A stretch of DNA of 64,000 nt, taken from assembly GCA_029990175.1 (NCBI GenBank), contig JARKIP010000038.1, positions 22,885,501-22,949,500 of the forward strand, read 5' to 3'. The position numbers were made by a program, and so were the translations under genes. Positions within the stretch are counted from its first letter, which is position 1. Each line of letters begins with the position of its first letter. The notes below the pieces were generated by a model. It was given only the letters and a program-made list of their open reading frames with translations, was not told the origin of the DNA and did no database searches. The stretch is from Petunia secreta. Its lineage: Eukaryota; Streptophyta; Magnoliopsida; Solanales; Solanaceae. This document shows, piece after piece, positions 20,349-32,158 of the stretch.

Positions 20349-22350
20349 AGTTAATTTTGTTGATGTGAAAGTAATTTTCTCTAGTAATTTAGTTATTCTA
20401 TTGGTTTGATTACTGTTAACTCTGAGCGCTTTTCCTATGTTTCCACAATTTATCTAATAGACTATACTTGGTAGACAATCAAAATTACAACAGAATCAAA
20501 CTTAAAACAGGGAGATGAATAATATCAGTAGACCACAGTTGTGGATAATCAAAACATAATTGAAACTAATATTAACAATTGAAGCAACATTACGCAATTA
20601 AAAGGTCTAGACCATTAAAACATAAATAACAAAAAACAGACCAATTACAAACGACTAGTTCGGTTGATTGGGTGAATTTGGAGGAGATTCTTCAATCATA
20701 TCCAGTGGTTCATTTGGTGAAATGGGTGCATTTGGTGAATTTGCATCTTAATGTATGCAAATGTTAATATACCTAAAATGGTTGATTATCAAGTTCACAA
20801 ACTTGATTTTTTTTTTGAAATGATTCTTTAAGTTTATTTATATCAATTTTTATGGGACATGTGTAATATACTTAGGACGGTTGATTATTAATTTAGCGAA
20901 GTGTTTGTTTTTTCTTTGAATGTATATCTTTTATTAATCAAACGACATTATATTATTGATTGATGAAAAAAATTATTATGTTGATGCAGAGATATCCCTT
21001 CTGATATTTGAATGTATGCTTATTTTTATTTTGTATCAAATTTGAAATGGACACACGTCATCCTTCTTAATATTAACTAATTTTTATTCTATAATTATCT
21101 ATAAATAAACCATAGGTAGTTTATTATATATTTAGTAGAGAGTTAGTATTTTTATGAATATTTATTTATTTTTATGGTATCAAATTTGAAGTGTTCACAT
21201 ATAGTCCTTCTTAATAGTATCTTATTTTTTTTTTTACAATAATCTATTAATAAACTTTCAATAATTAATTATTAACTTAGTAAAGTGTTATTATTCTTTT
21301 AAATAAATATATTTATTTTATTTATTTCAAATTAGAAGTTTTGAACATTTCTTCAATAAATATGTCAAAAATAGGTCTACTGCTATTACTAGCGACATCA
21401 AGGAAAAATACACACATATTACTATTATTTTATGAATGAACAAACTATTTCGCCCTTATAGACGCAATATTAAGCATTTATCTAATGGATACCACGCGTC
21501 GGTAGCAAGTTAATTAACCACGTTCAATGACGTTGTTAACTAACTTGTCATACATAGCATCTAATATTAAGAGAATATGTACTGTTGCACTTGTCATGGA
21601 ATGTCAAGCAAACATGTTGCCATCTCCACACATTGATCCTAGAAATCAGCATTATTCACTATTGCGTAGCACCCAATCAATGGTCTATTAATTGCGATAA
21701 GGTCTACAATCGGCTACAACTGGTTGATGATAAACTATTACAGCAGATCTGCAAACCACAGATCTGAAAGCCAGACTTTTAATGGAGCAGTGTCAAAGCA
21801 ACAAAACAGAGCTTTTCAAGCTTATTAGATGAAGAAAACACAACGCATATCTCGAAAGAGCTAAACCCAACCAAATGTAGTGACAAAATACCTTGCAAAG
21901 TCGAAAAATTGAAGCTTTTGCTCCGAAATAAATAAAAAAATTATCGAGCTTTCTTACAAATAAAAATTATGAAATGGATAGTGAAATAAGGAAGATGGAA
22001 CTAAGATTTGTAAGAGATTGAAACAAATTGTGAGCTCAAATATTGATTTTGGTCTGTTTTCGAGCTAAAACGAGATGGAGAAATTTTGAGGGTGGGTGAA
22101 TTTTGGGGGAAGAAATTTTCTATTTTTAGTAAAAAAATTTTTTATGAAGATGGATCATTTTGTCATATTCAGAACTTTGGGGGGAAGGGGGGGGGGGGGA
22201 GGGGGTTGGAGTGTTCCTATTTTTTAAAGGATGATTAAGTTCTAATCATGATTAAAAAAGAGGAGGTCATTTATCCAATTCTTAAAACTTGGAGGTCATT
22301 TTTTTAATTGAAGACTTGGGGGAAGTCAAACACCAAAAAACCCCTACATA
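20349..22350. other. AT-rich intergenic sequence
   Basis: About 2 kb without a recognisable gene. A short minus-strand reading frame at 20655-20746 (repeated Asn-Ser-Pro, ending in TAG after a possible splice acceptor) looks exon-like but is too short to name. A G-rich run lies at about 22183-22206. Confidence 0.35.
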
Positions 22351-22351
22351 T

Positions 22352-23085
22352 TGATACCATTATACCTCTCTATAGTAGTGATCTTGTCTAGAATGTTTTG
22401 ATTGCTATAATAATGTACTATAAATACGTATAGTGATATTTGATTTTTAGATCTTATTTAACCGTTATGAGTACAATTTACCATTTTATGAACTTTTTAC
22501 GTTTAAAAAAAAACTTCGTAAAATAGTTAAATTCAAAATCTAAATAATTATTCATATGTTATTACTAACATTTTGAGAAAAGTTCGTACATTATTAATAA
22601 ATTAATGACTAATTGTAATATACGTGCAAAGAGTTACTCTAAGTCATTTTGCGTATTTAAAACTAATAGAAAACCAAATCAAATTTACCGGAAGAAACTT
22701 GATGAATATAAGGCTTGAATTGGCAAAAGATTATACTCAGACATCCTAACAAGAGGGTATCAGATAAACCTTCCCTTGGTAGTTTAATAGCTTAATAGTT
22801 GATTTTTTTTTTTTTGTAGTGATAGCAAAATCATAAAAAAGTTTTCCAATAGTGAAATTGACAAATGAGATCACCATATATAGTGAAAGAAAGACTAGTT
22901 AATATTTAAGTAAGACAGTTATAGAGATGTAATTTTATATAAAGTATTATTCTTTAATGAATATCACTAATATTGTATGTAAATATTTTTATAAGCTAAA
23001 ATATTACATAAATATTTTATTATGAAGAAACTTATCTATTATAATGAAATGCTGCTACAGTGAATAGAGAGGTCTCACTGAATGA
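22352..23085. mobile_element. Possible worn MITE with short terminal inverted repeats
   Basis: The two ends share the inverted sequence ACCTCTCTAT (left TATACCTCTCTATAGTAG, right CTACAGTGAATAGAGAGGT), followed inward by AT-rich sequence with CTATAATAAT-like words. No target duplication was found, so the call rests on the ends alone. Confidence 0.35.
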
Positions 23086-23387
23086 TATGTGACAACTGAA
23101 AGCATCGGAAACAGTTGAAGACTTGGAGTAAAATTATACTATTGAAAATGTTGCATGACCTTTCTGTTTGGCTATAATGGTAAACTTATTGGTCATAATA
23201 TTTTGGTAACTACTGATAGATGCTAGTGGTTCAAATATCTTCAACCTCAGTCCTGTGGTTCAAAATGTCCAAACTCACATGTATAAATTTAGAAGGAAAA
23301 AAACTATAAGAACCTATTTAAATACCACCTAAATAGAGCCGTCAAATTTAAGTTGACATGTCAGGCTGACCAAACAACGCTAGTTGA

Positions 23388-26287
23388 CTTTTTTTTTTTA
23401 ATTTTTTTTTTTAACAAAGGTCACTAAGAAGTGTGCTTAGTGACTTATTTTATTAATAATAATAAAGACATCACTCAGAACAATACAAATAAGGGGGACT
23501 AGGGCTTATTTATCTTAATGAGACACAACCTCAACTAGCTAACAACTATGTAAGAAAAAAGAACCCGAAAGCACTAAATATGCATGACGATCACCATAGA
23601 GTCTATAATGATCTCTATAATGATATTACAAAGGAGAATGCTAATAAAATGAAGAAGAATTCAAATAATTAAGTAAGTGCAACCAAATGCCTCCTTTTTC
23701 ATGCAAGCGAATTGAAGTACCGCTTGTAGCCCGCCTAGAAAATTAACTTCCTCTCCCACTTATCCAATCTTTATATGGTGGAATCACAGTTTTTTGCAAC
23801 CCTTGGAGGATTTGTTCTATCTGTAGCTGTGATATCATCACTTGTAGTTCTTCTGTGTGCTTTTTTCCCGGGTTTTCTTGATGAAATATCTGCTTCTTTG
23901 ACTGCCCTCTCTAACATCATCCATCAGTGACTGCTCATCTTTATCTAAGTCCTCCCTAATGTCATACTCCTTACTTTCTTCATCATTAATATGATATGGC
24001 ACCAAAGGATTTGGCTCAAATTGATTGGCAACCATTGGACCAAACTATAATCTCCTCTACTTCTTCTTTTTGCTTGTGTTCACTGGGCTAACATTAGCCA
24101 GTTGAGAAGGAATAATTAATTTCTAGTGTTGTAGCTTTCAAAGTACTATCCGGAGTATTTTGTGCTACCTGTTCATACTCCTCCACCATATCTGCCAATT
24201 TTTTAGCACTTGTTACACCTTCTGTGGAGATGAGTTGCTGCTCATTTTCATCTTCATGTCCCCCACAAGACTCCAAAACATCATGTGCAATTCCCGGAGC
24301 AGGTTCAACTATCCCAGCCGTCTGTTCATTTTTCAAGAGCTCCTTAGATGTACAAAGTGTATCCTCGTCATCTTCAGCTTGTGATCTATCTTTATCTAAC
24401 AAATTATTTGTACCACCATCTTGAAACGAGTCAGCATGATCAGCTTCAACATTCATAGAGACATTGTGATCACCACACTCACGACCTTTCTCATCTTCCT
24501 CAAGCTTATCACCTAAAAATTCCATAATAAACTCTGCAGCTTTGTCATTACCTTTCTTACCCGGAAGTAATTTAAAACGCTTGCACGTAAGTTCGAGCTC
24601 TGAAGCTGGCGTCAAACAAATTCCACTATTTGGAGGAATGGTTTGAGAGGACCTATTTTCAGTGCATAAGTTGGCTTCCATACCATCAAATTGACCATGC
24701 CCATGAGTTGCAACACCTGAAGCCTTATTCTGAACTAATATAGGCTCGTGTTGTACCAGGGGCGTCCCCTACAGATCGCTTTTCACTTTCTTTTTGCTAC
24801 TATTTTGAAAAGGCTGTGGTGGAGGCGACACTTTCCCCACAACCTGCATATTAGGACTTGCTTCTTTCCAAGCTTGCAGTAGGTTGCGCTACAGTTGGTA
24901 TATCAACTTCGTATTCATCATTAAAATTATCATGTTGCTCCATTAAAATATTGAAGCCATTTTTTACTTGCACAAATTCAACATTGGCTTGTCTTCCTGC
25001 TGATTTATGTTGTACCACGGCCTGTGGAGATTAATCATGAGCTTTTTTTCCTTGATCGCCATGCAAGTTTAACTACTGGGTAGCATGAAATTTATCATAA
25101 GCTTTTTTTGACGTAACAATCAGCTATCCAGCTGGAGCTTCTGTTGCAACAACTTTCTCCTAGCCTTCTTGGTTTGAAGCAGCTCCAATTTGATGAGAAG
25201 TAGTAGCAACACAAAACACAAACGTTGCACCTTTATTGCCTAGACTTCAAAGCTTCCTCCGACGATCCAAACCACTAGAATTTGTCTCAGCTTCCACCTA
25301 TACTGACTCACGATAATGCTGCCTAGAAATATGCAATGCAGACACAGTCCCATTAGGATTAGAAACTGTTCCAGCAATTTCTTGTAATTTAGACCCCATA
25401 GCTGCTGTAACCAATGCTTTTGCCTACCTATTTTTGTCAATTTATCCCTCAAATCCCCTTAAAATTTTCCCGTTTCAATAGATTCCTCATTGATAACAGA
25501 AACATTCAATCGATAAACATTATCACTGTGACCTTGATGTTTGCAAGTAGAGTAGTACTTTGTCATATTGTCTTAAACAATTTCCTGGCAGTGCTCCCTT
25601 ACTTGTCTAGTTTTATCATCAATAAATTGAAGATTGATTTCCTTAGGATGCTCATCTAATAAAACTAGAACTACCTTAACCTTTGATGTGCTTGGACGTG
25701 AACGATCCTGCGTAGCTTTATCAACTGCTATAGATCTACCCACATCAGCCGCAATAGATAGCAATGGTGTTTTAATTTAGCAAACATATTGGTAGGCAAG
25801 TGAGGTAGTGATATCCATACCGCTGCCATAGATCTTTCCTCTCTAGGGTTGAAGCTTTGCAACCATGAAAACATTCTATATAAAAATTGTTCACCTCTAT
25901 ATTGTATATAACCAAACGACTTTTATAGAGCATTTAAAAAATCCTCATAAGAATCACAACACGGGACTAAATTTAAGTTACCCGATTAGATAATGATACT
26001 TGACACTGATTTTTTGTGGAACGAATTTTCTCAACTCTTGAAGATCGAGTTTGCCATATGGGAACTTGAATATTACTACTTGATGAAGATCTTCCTCCTT
26101 AGAAAAAAACTTCGAATTTTCCAATAAGAAACTTTAAAGTTGGTTTTCCATGAACATATTCAACAGGATTTAATGGTGTTTTGGTTATGGGTTGGCTTAG
26201 TTGTTTGGTTTGTAGTTTAGTAACATATGAGGTGTTTTTTGGAGGCTCTCCCACGGCTTGTGTCTTGGGAGAGACCTAATCAGCCAT
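23388..26287 (-). pseudogene. Decayed LINE-type ORF1 (DUF4283-like) with poly(A) end
   Basis: The minus strand starts at ATG 26287 with MAD, an immediate stop, then VSPKTQAVGEPPKNTSYVT, typical of DUF4283 zinc-knuckle proteins of plant LINE ORF1. Further on, VDKATQDRSRPSTSKVKV (about 25.7 kb) fits the conserved DUF4283 segment. Open pieces of 195 and 65 residues (24681-24094 and 24035-23838) are acidic and unrecognised. Several stops and frameshifts break the frame. The 3' side ends in two A-rich runs on the minus strand (23388-23412), as expected for retroposition. No reverse transcriptase follows, and no clear target duplication was found. Confidence 0.5.
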
Positions 26288-26401
26288 GGCTGCCCGTAAA
26301 TTGAATCTCTCGAGAGAAAAAAAGAGGAGAAATGTCTTTTCACATCGCTGGTTGGCTAGAGCTGAATAGTTGGACATTTACTTGCTTATCTTAAAGGGAG
26401 T

Positions 26402-27647
26402 TGATGTTGGGTATATTAGATGTATTTTAGATATATATTTCCCCTACCTTTTACTTAAATTAAATGCTAAAGAGTGCCCAACATTGCTTATTTTTTGATA
26501 TTCTACTAATTTGGTGTGTTTGAATGACTTAGGTATGAATTGGTGAAATTTTAGAGCAAGATGGCTATACTTTTTGGAGAAGTCCGAAGTCATAATTGAA
26601 GTAGAAAAATGAAGAAGAGTGGTGTCAAAAATCAGCGGAGTAATGAGCTTTGTAAGCTCTTTGTATGAACCTTATAACAGTCGTACATTGTAAGGAATGC
26701 TGTGAGACCTGGGAGCATAGCATACAGATTGTCTTACATTGTAAGAGTGGTTGTACGACCTGAATGTTCCCATCCAAATTGGGATTAGGCTAAAATATTT
26801 TTTACTCATTGTAATCTATATATAAGCATCCTTAAACATAACTTTAGGTATCTTTGGACCTTTGGCAGGCAGAGAAGCGCTAGAGATGGGTTGGAGCTCA
26901 ACGTCTACATTGAGTTTTCTTTTATTTTCCTTTGCATAGTTTGTTAGTTCTACAGTTGTGAGATTCTCCATGATTGTTGATATTCTTAAGTTATTGATTT
27001 CATTGATTTATTATATTCGGTTATTTATTTGTATCGTGAGCCTAATTATTTGATTGCTTGATAAACATTTGAATACTATCTATGAACCTAGGGTTGAACT
27101 CGAAAGTGGGAACCATAGGTTGCAATAAGATTGAATAGAGCGTGTTCCTGGACCTAGGCATCGGGGAATGGTTTCGCAGTTAGTATAGAAATATACCTAA
27201 CAATCACGCTTAGTCACTATACAGAAAAAAATGCATTCTTGTTAACTCTAATTCCATAGGCATATAGGCGTAAGGTTGGCTTGAATAGGCGAGAAGGGTA
27301 TCAAAAGAGTCCTGTGAATAATATTAACTCTGTGATTAGTAATCCAGATAAATTATTTAGTCAAATTAATAGAAGAATTCAACAAGATTGGCAGATATCC
27401 CATGACCCTAGACTATTATCCCTTCTTAAAATCTAAAATTGTGTTTTAATTATTTTAGTTTTTAGCTTAGTTTAATTAGTTAATTTAATTAGAAAAATTA
27501 TCAACTCGTGAAGCCTTCTTGTTTAGATAATAAGGAATTGTCTGATTTAGTTTGTAGTTAATCAATAGTCCTCGTGAAAACGATGCTTTACTTATCACTT
27601 TATTACTTGATTGACCGCGTATACTTGCGTGTGCATTTGGAGCGACA
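26402..27647 (+). repeat. Left LTR of the large element (1246 bp)
   Basis: Aligns along its whole length with the right LTR once the Tekay-like insertion is removed (1248 bp remain there). It contains CTTACATTGTAAG-type words near 26740 and ends just upstream of the PBS. Visible differences from its partner suggest it is older than the CRM insertion. Confidence 0.88.
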
Positions 27648-27653
27648 AGTTTT

Positions 27654-27671
27654 TGGTGCCGTTGCCGGGGA
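27654..27671 (+). other. Primer binding site of the large element
   Basis: TGGTGCCGTTGCCGGGGA lies six bases after the LTR end. It is one base from the TGGCGCC... PBS commonly seen in Athila-like gypsy elements (tRNA-Asp type). The tRNA was not verified. Confidence 0.7.
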
Positions 27672-29386
27672 CTTATAATTAGCTATTTTCTTGATTAGAC
27701 TTTTACTTTTGTCTATTCAACTTTTTAATTTAGTTTAGTTAAGTTTATTTTATTACTTGTTAACATGCAATCTTTTAACGAAAATAGGTCTGTTGGCTAC
27801 TCGTATTTTGGTGCTCCTTGCATAATTTGTAATGGACGTCACTTGTGGTAAATTTCCCACATATTGATATCCTATAGGACTATTTATCTTGTCGTTGTTC
27901 TACAAACTTTGATTGGAACTGTTGTCAACTATGTGGTGGTATGTGGAATGATTGTCCTTAGTGTCGTACTCCTCGCCTAAGTAATATTCATGATAATACT
28001 CTAACCTTTCTTGCGAGTTTGATAGGAGCAACGAAGTGCAGGATGCATCACGGTATGATCAACAAAAGGAAAATTCTGAAGAAGTGGAGATCGTGAGCGA
28101 AACTTGGCTAATGGAACAATCTCAACGATTAGATGCATGTGGCAGTCTTCTTAATGATATTACAAGTGCAGGTAGATGCTCTATAGAATGGAAAAGTGTG
28201 CTCAAACAAGAGATCGACCGATTTGGCGACGCTATTCACGACTTTGAGGCTAATTTGATTAAAAAGATTGAGGCGTCTAAGTCTCAACAATCAAATGTTG
28301 TGGATAGTATATTTGAGGTGGATGAAGTTGAAGAGGAATTTAAGAGCCAATTTGAGGAGCTAAGTGTGGAGTTCCAACAGTTTGACCCAATAATAGTTGA
28401 TGATGCTGCCGAGGTTGAAAATCGGCACTAGAGTCAAGTGAGGAAGTGAAAAATATAATTTTGACGAATCTAGTGTGTGTAAAGATGAGGATATCAAGAA
28501 TAATACATCCTTAGAGTTGGGGCGCATTGGACATCATGCTATGCACTTTTCGACATTATGTTTGGATGGCGATATGAAAATCGAGCCTTCCGAGCTAATA
28601 GAAGAGTCACGGGAGGAGGAATAAGGTGTCTATGTTATAAAGTTTGTGATGCCAAGGAGACAAAATAATATTCCTTATTTAAAAGCCAAGAGGTGCAAAA
28701 TGCAATGTTTAATTCTTCGTAAGTTTGAATGCAATTTGGGGATTCGATTCATATCTTTGAGGTGGAGGAAAAAGTGATGGTTGCATCCTTATCGTGCTGC
28801 GATGTTAAATCAAGCGCTTCATGGGAGGTAACCCATGTTTTATTGGTTTTTTTTAGTTAGGTAGTTAGTTTTTACAAAAAATAAAAATAAAAAATAGAAA
28901 AAGAAAAGAGCAAAAAGAATGAAAATTTTGAAACTAATGTGGTTGTTTGAATATGTTTTAGCAGGGAGTTAGTGAAGTGCACCTGGAGAATTAAGCTAAA
29001 ATGTGTGATGTGGAGTGAAGGAAAATTGCAGAGGAAAAGAGCAGAGTTTCAGGCCATACAACAAATCTTACATTGTAAGGCCTGTTGGAAGGCCCTGTGA
29101 CGCCAAGACAAGGAGAAAACAGTAGAGTAACCTCCGTTGTAAGAAACTTTTATTCTTTAAAGTCAGGTTTTACACTGGTCATACGATGTAAGAGATTTTG
29201 TAAGGCAGGTAAGTATGACTTAAAACACAAACAATAACTCAGAGGTCCTCACAACACACGTACACACTCCCTTTGTTCTTAATTTTCTCTTTCTTCTCAA
29301 AGGCCGATCACAACACCTAATTGGCGACTTCCAAGTATGTTCCCTTCTTCTCCTCACCTCGTGTCTCTCTTTTCTCAGTTGCGTCT
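27672..29386 (+). other. Internal region of the large element, left part
   Basis: No intact gag or pol. A short frame starting at ATG 27764 has paired cysteines (PCIICNGRH, then CCQLCGG further on in a disrupted frame), which could be remnants of Cys-rich gag-type sequence. Near 28812 is GCGCTTCATGGGAGGTAACCC, a motif type common in non-coding parts of plant gypsy elements. The segment 29050-29230 repeats CTTACATTGTAAG-like words also found in the LTRs. Confidence 0.45.
28036..28431 (+). CDS. Unrecognised 131-residue ORF in the large element
   Basis: An acidic frame rich in Glu/Asp/Ser/Gln, with heptad-like spacing in its middle that could form a coiled coil. It resembles no family I can name. 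It may be a fragment of a longer ancestral frame, since acidic sequence continues in other frames to about 28620. Treat as hypothetical. Confidence 0.25.
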   Translation: MQDASRYDQQKENSEEVEIVSETWLMEQSQRLDACGSLLNDITSAGRCSIEWKSVLKQEIDRFGDAIHDFEANLIKKIEASKSQQSNVVDSIFEVDEVEEEFKSQFEELSVEFQQFDPIIVDDAAEVENRH

Positions 29387-30356
29387 TGTTGACACCTAAT
29401 TTTGTCCCTCATGTTTCAATAGCCATTCTTCAGATAAAATCGCACTGATAACCACACAATTGTCTTCACTCTAACCCCTATTCAAAATCATTATTTTACA
29501 CAAGCACGCCAATCAGGCTATTTTCAAAAGACACCGGCACAAACTACGACCATTTACAAAAATTAGCACATTCAATTGCGAATTGTTACAACTACATTAT
29601 TTCAACAAAAATTGGTCAAAATCGTTTTAAATCTCATAATAATATTTTACATTTCCCCAAGTCGTTATGGTATTTTTCAAATTAATTTTGCAATTTTCTA
29701 CATATTTATATGTTTTTTATACATATTTATACGTATTTTATACTATTTTATATAAAATATGTACACTTATATATACTATACACATCACACTCCTCATCAG
29801 CTCCACGTGGCTTCATCCTGACCATCCAAATGGTTAATCCAACAGCCAAAACCTTATTTTTCTTTTTTAATTATACCCCAACCCCTGAAACTCTAATTCC
29901 CCATCTCATTTCCCTCAAGCCTCAGCCGCCCTTCCCCCCATTTCTCTCTCTCACACGAACCTTAATGCCACCACTGTCACAGCCATTTTCCAGCCACTCC
30001 CGCCAATGAAACAAGAAACTAATGGCAGCTCTGTGTTCCTCTCGACCTCCGCTATAAAATCCTTGTAATGGTTTGCTTGTTCGACGAAGTCAAAGTACAA
30101 CCCTAACATGACTGTCATTGGAGAGGAAACACCGACGGTGCCTGAGGAAAACCTCAACACGACCATTGCAATGAGAGGGAAAGACCTCTCTGCATGTCTG
30201 AGGAAGACCTCTCTGCTTGACCCGATCCGGTGCAAACGGGTAACCCTAAAACCTTTTTATTTTCCTAATTGTTCCTGGATCTAAATAATGTTAAAACAAA
30301 AATTTCCTAGGCTTTTAACATGTTAACATGATCGATTGTTGATTAATTAGCATAAA

Positions 30357-31111
30357 TGATGCAGCCCGAATATGTGATGATCAAGTGTTCGATCCACCGA
30401 GGCTGATGACACGAAGCAGAGCCAAACTGCCGCACGATGTTCACATTCACTTGGCATGGCCGAAGGAAAGCAACTACTCCAAAGCTGAGTGGCCGAGCTC
30501 AAGAACCGAAGGCTACATCTTCAAATTTGAGCCCGAGGACAAAGTGACCAAACACCAACTCTTGGCGCCGAGCAGCAAAAAGCCGAACACAACAAATTGT
30601 GTTCGAAGTCAAGTGAGCGCCCGATGACAAATGTGTTCGAGCAAGAAACCAAGCACCGAAGTCAAGGCTGCCGAACACACACACTAGCTCAGCCCTGCGT
30701 GGCTTGTTTTCATTGGTCACCTGCGACCATTACTGTTTTATCCTTAGCGTAGTCTATAAATACTCCATTACATTTCATTTGTAAGTAGTAGTTGTTGTTA
30801 AATGATCAAAATAGCTGTGGCTATTGTGTGTCTCCGATGGAGCCGAACCCCGACGTGGGATTTTAAAGAACTTGTGTCAATCGGTGTGAGTCGTTTGAAC
30901 TTTTCTTCTTGGTCATTCAATTTGCAAGAAGCATTGTCTTTCTTGAGGATTGTTGCTTAGTATAGGTGATTCTTGGCCATTCAATCGAGCTTGAGACAAG
31001 TCTTCAATGTTCTTTTGAATCGAAGCAAGATTTGTCTTGCTTCTATCTTTATTTTATTTTTATTTCCGCGACTTCTTTGTGTTAGCTTAACCTCGAGTTT
31101 TGCTTGCACCA
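30357..31111 (+). repeat. 5' LTR of the CRM-like non-autonomous element
   Basis: 755 bp, repeated at 36244-37010 with many single-base differences. It contains a frame (about 30385-30627) with RLMTRSRAK and DVHIHLAWPK. The same frame is open in the other LTR, as expected where a pol frame once ended inside the 3' LTR. Confidence 0.85.
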
Positions 31112-31114
31112 TCT

Positions 31115-31126
31115 TGGTATCAGAGC
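31115..31126 (+). other. Primer binding site (initiator tRNA-Met type)
   Basis: TGGTATCAGAGC follows the LTR end by three bases. This is the classic initiator-Met PBS used by CRM chromoviruses and by many Copia elements. Confidence 0.8.
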
Positions 31127-32158
31127 AAGGTTTGAGTTTGTTCTTACAACCTCAAATCCTGTTCATTTATTCGTGCTTTGTGTCTCCAGTTTCAGCTTTC
31201 TTCCTTGTTGTTGATTGTTGTCGCTGTGGTGTTTTTACAAAAAAAAAAAAAGTAGAAAAAGAAGAAATTCAAAATTTTTAGTTGATTGGTTGTTTGAATC
31301 AAGCAACCATTGATTCGTGTTCACCGCTGTCCGGGGTCTGATTTGAGTACCTGTCGTACACCATCGGCGACTAGGGTTTCTCAATGTATTTTTGGACTGT
31401 TTTGGGTATAGTGGTGACTAAGGGTGACTAACGGTCCGGTATTGACCGGACCCGACCGGATTCGGGTCGGAAACCGGCTCGGACCGGCCCGGACCGTTTG
31501 TCCCTAACGGGCCCCGGCGCCGGTCCCGAAACGGTCCCACGAAAAAAAACCGGATGAACCGGTATAAATTTGGACCGGAACCGGCCGGACCGGACCGGTC
31601 CAAAAAATTTAAAAAAAAAAAAAAGAAAAATCTGTTGGATTCTAGCCGTTGGGCAACGACTCTTTTGACCTCCTAGTCGTTGTCCAACGGCAAAAAACGG
31701 CCAATTTCACCCCTCTACCACCCCATACCCACCCCTAACTATTTTTTTCTATAAATACCTCATTATTTCATCATATTTTTCACATAAATCTTCCAATTCT
31801 CTCTAATTCTCTCAAATTTTCTACAATATTGCTATTATTCTACTTTGGCTATTTGTTAAAAATTTATAATTTGGCTACTTTATCAAGTTCTATTTAGAGT
31901 TTCTATCAAAGTTATATTTGGCTATTTGGTGAAGTTTACAAATATCAAGTATTGGGTCAATTGGAGGCGCTACGTGGTTGAAATATCAATTTGGCTATTT
32001 TTGTAATTTTTCTATTATCAAGTATTCAACTAGTTAATTGAAGTGGAGGATCAAGTTTCAACTTCACCTCAATTATACGGTTATATTTGGTTGGTCGTTC
32101 CTACTTCTACTCTTTTATTATTTTTTTGTCATATATATTTATTTTATTTGCTATTATT

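Noticed and set aside
22183..22206. G-rich run as a regulatory G-quadruplex
   Set aside because: It is an isolated homopolymer-like stretch without a nearby gene; a run such as this and the one at about 38152 may also be length errors.
23377..26380. Target-site duplication for the LINE-like relic (TAGTTGAC-like words at both sides)
   Set aside because: Only a short imperfect match at non-equivalent distance from the ends, so it is not convincing.
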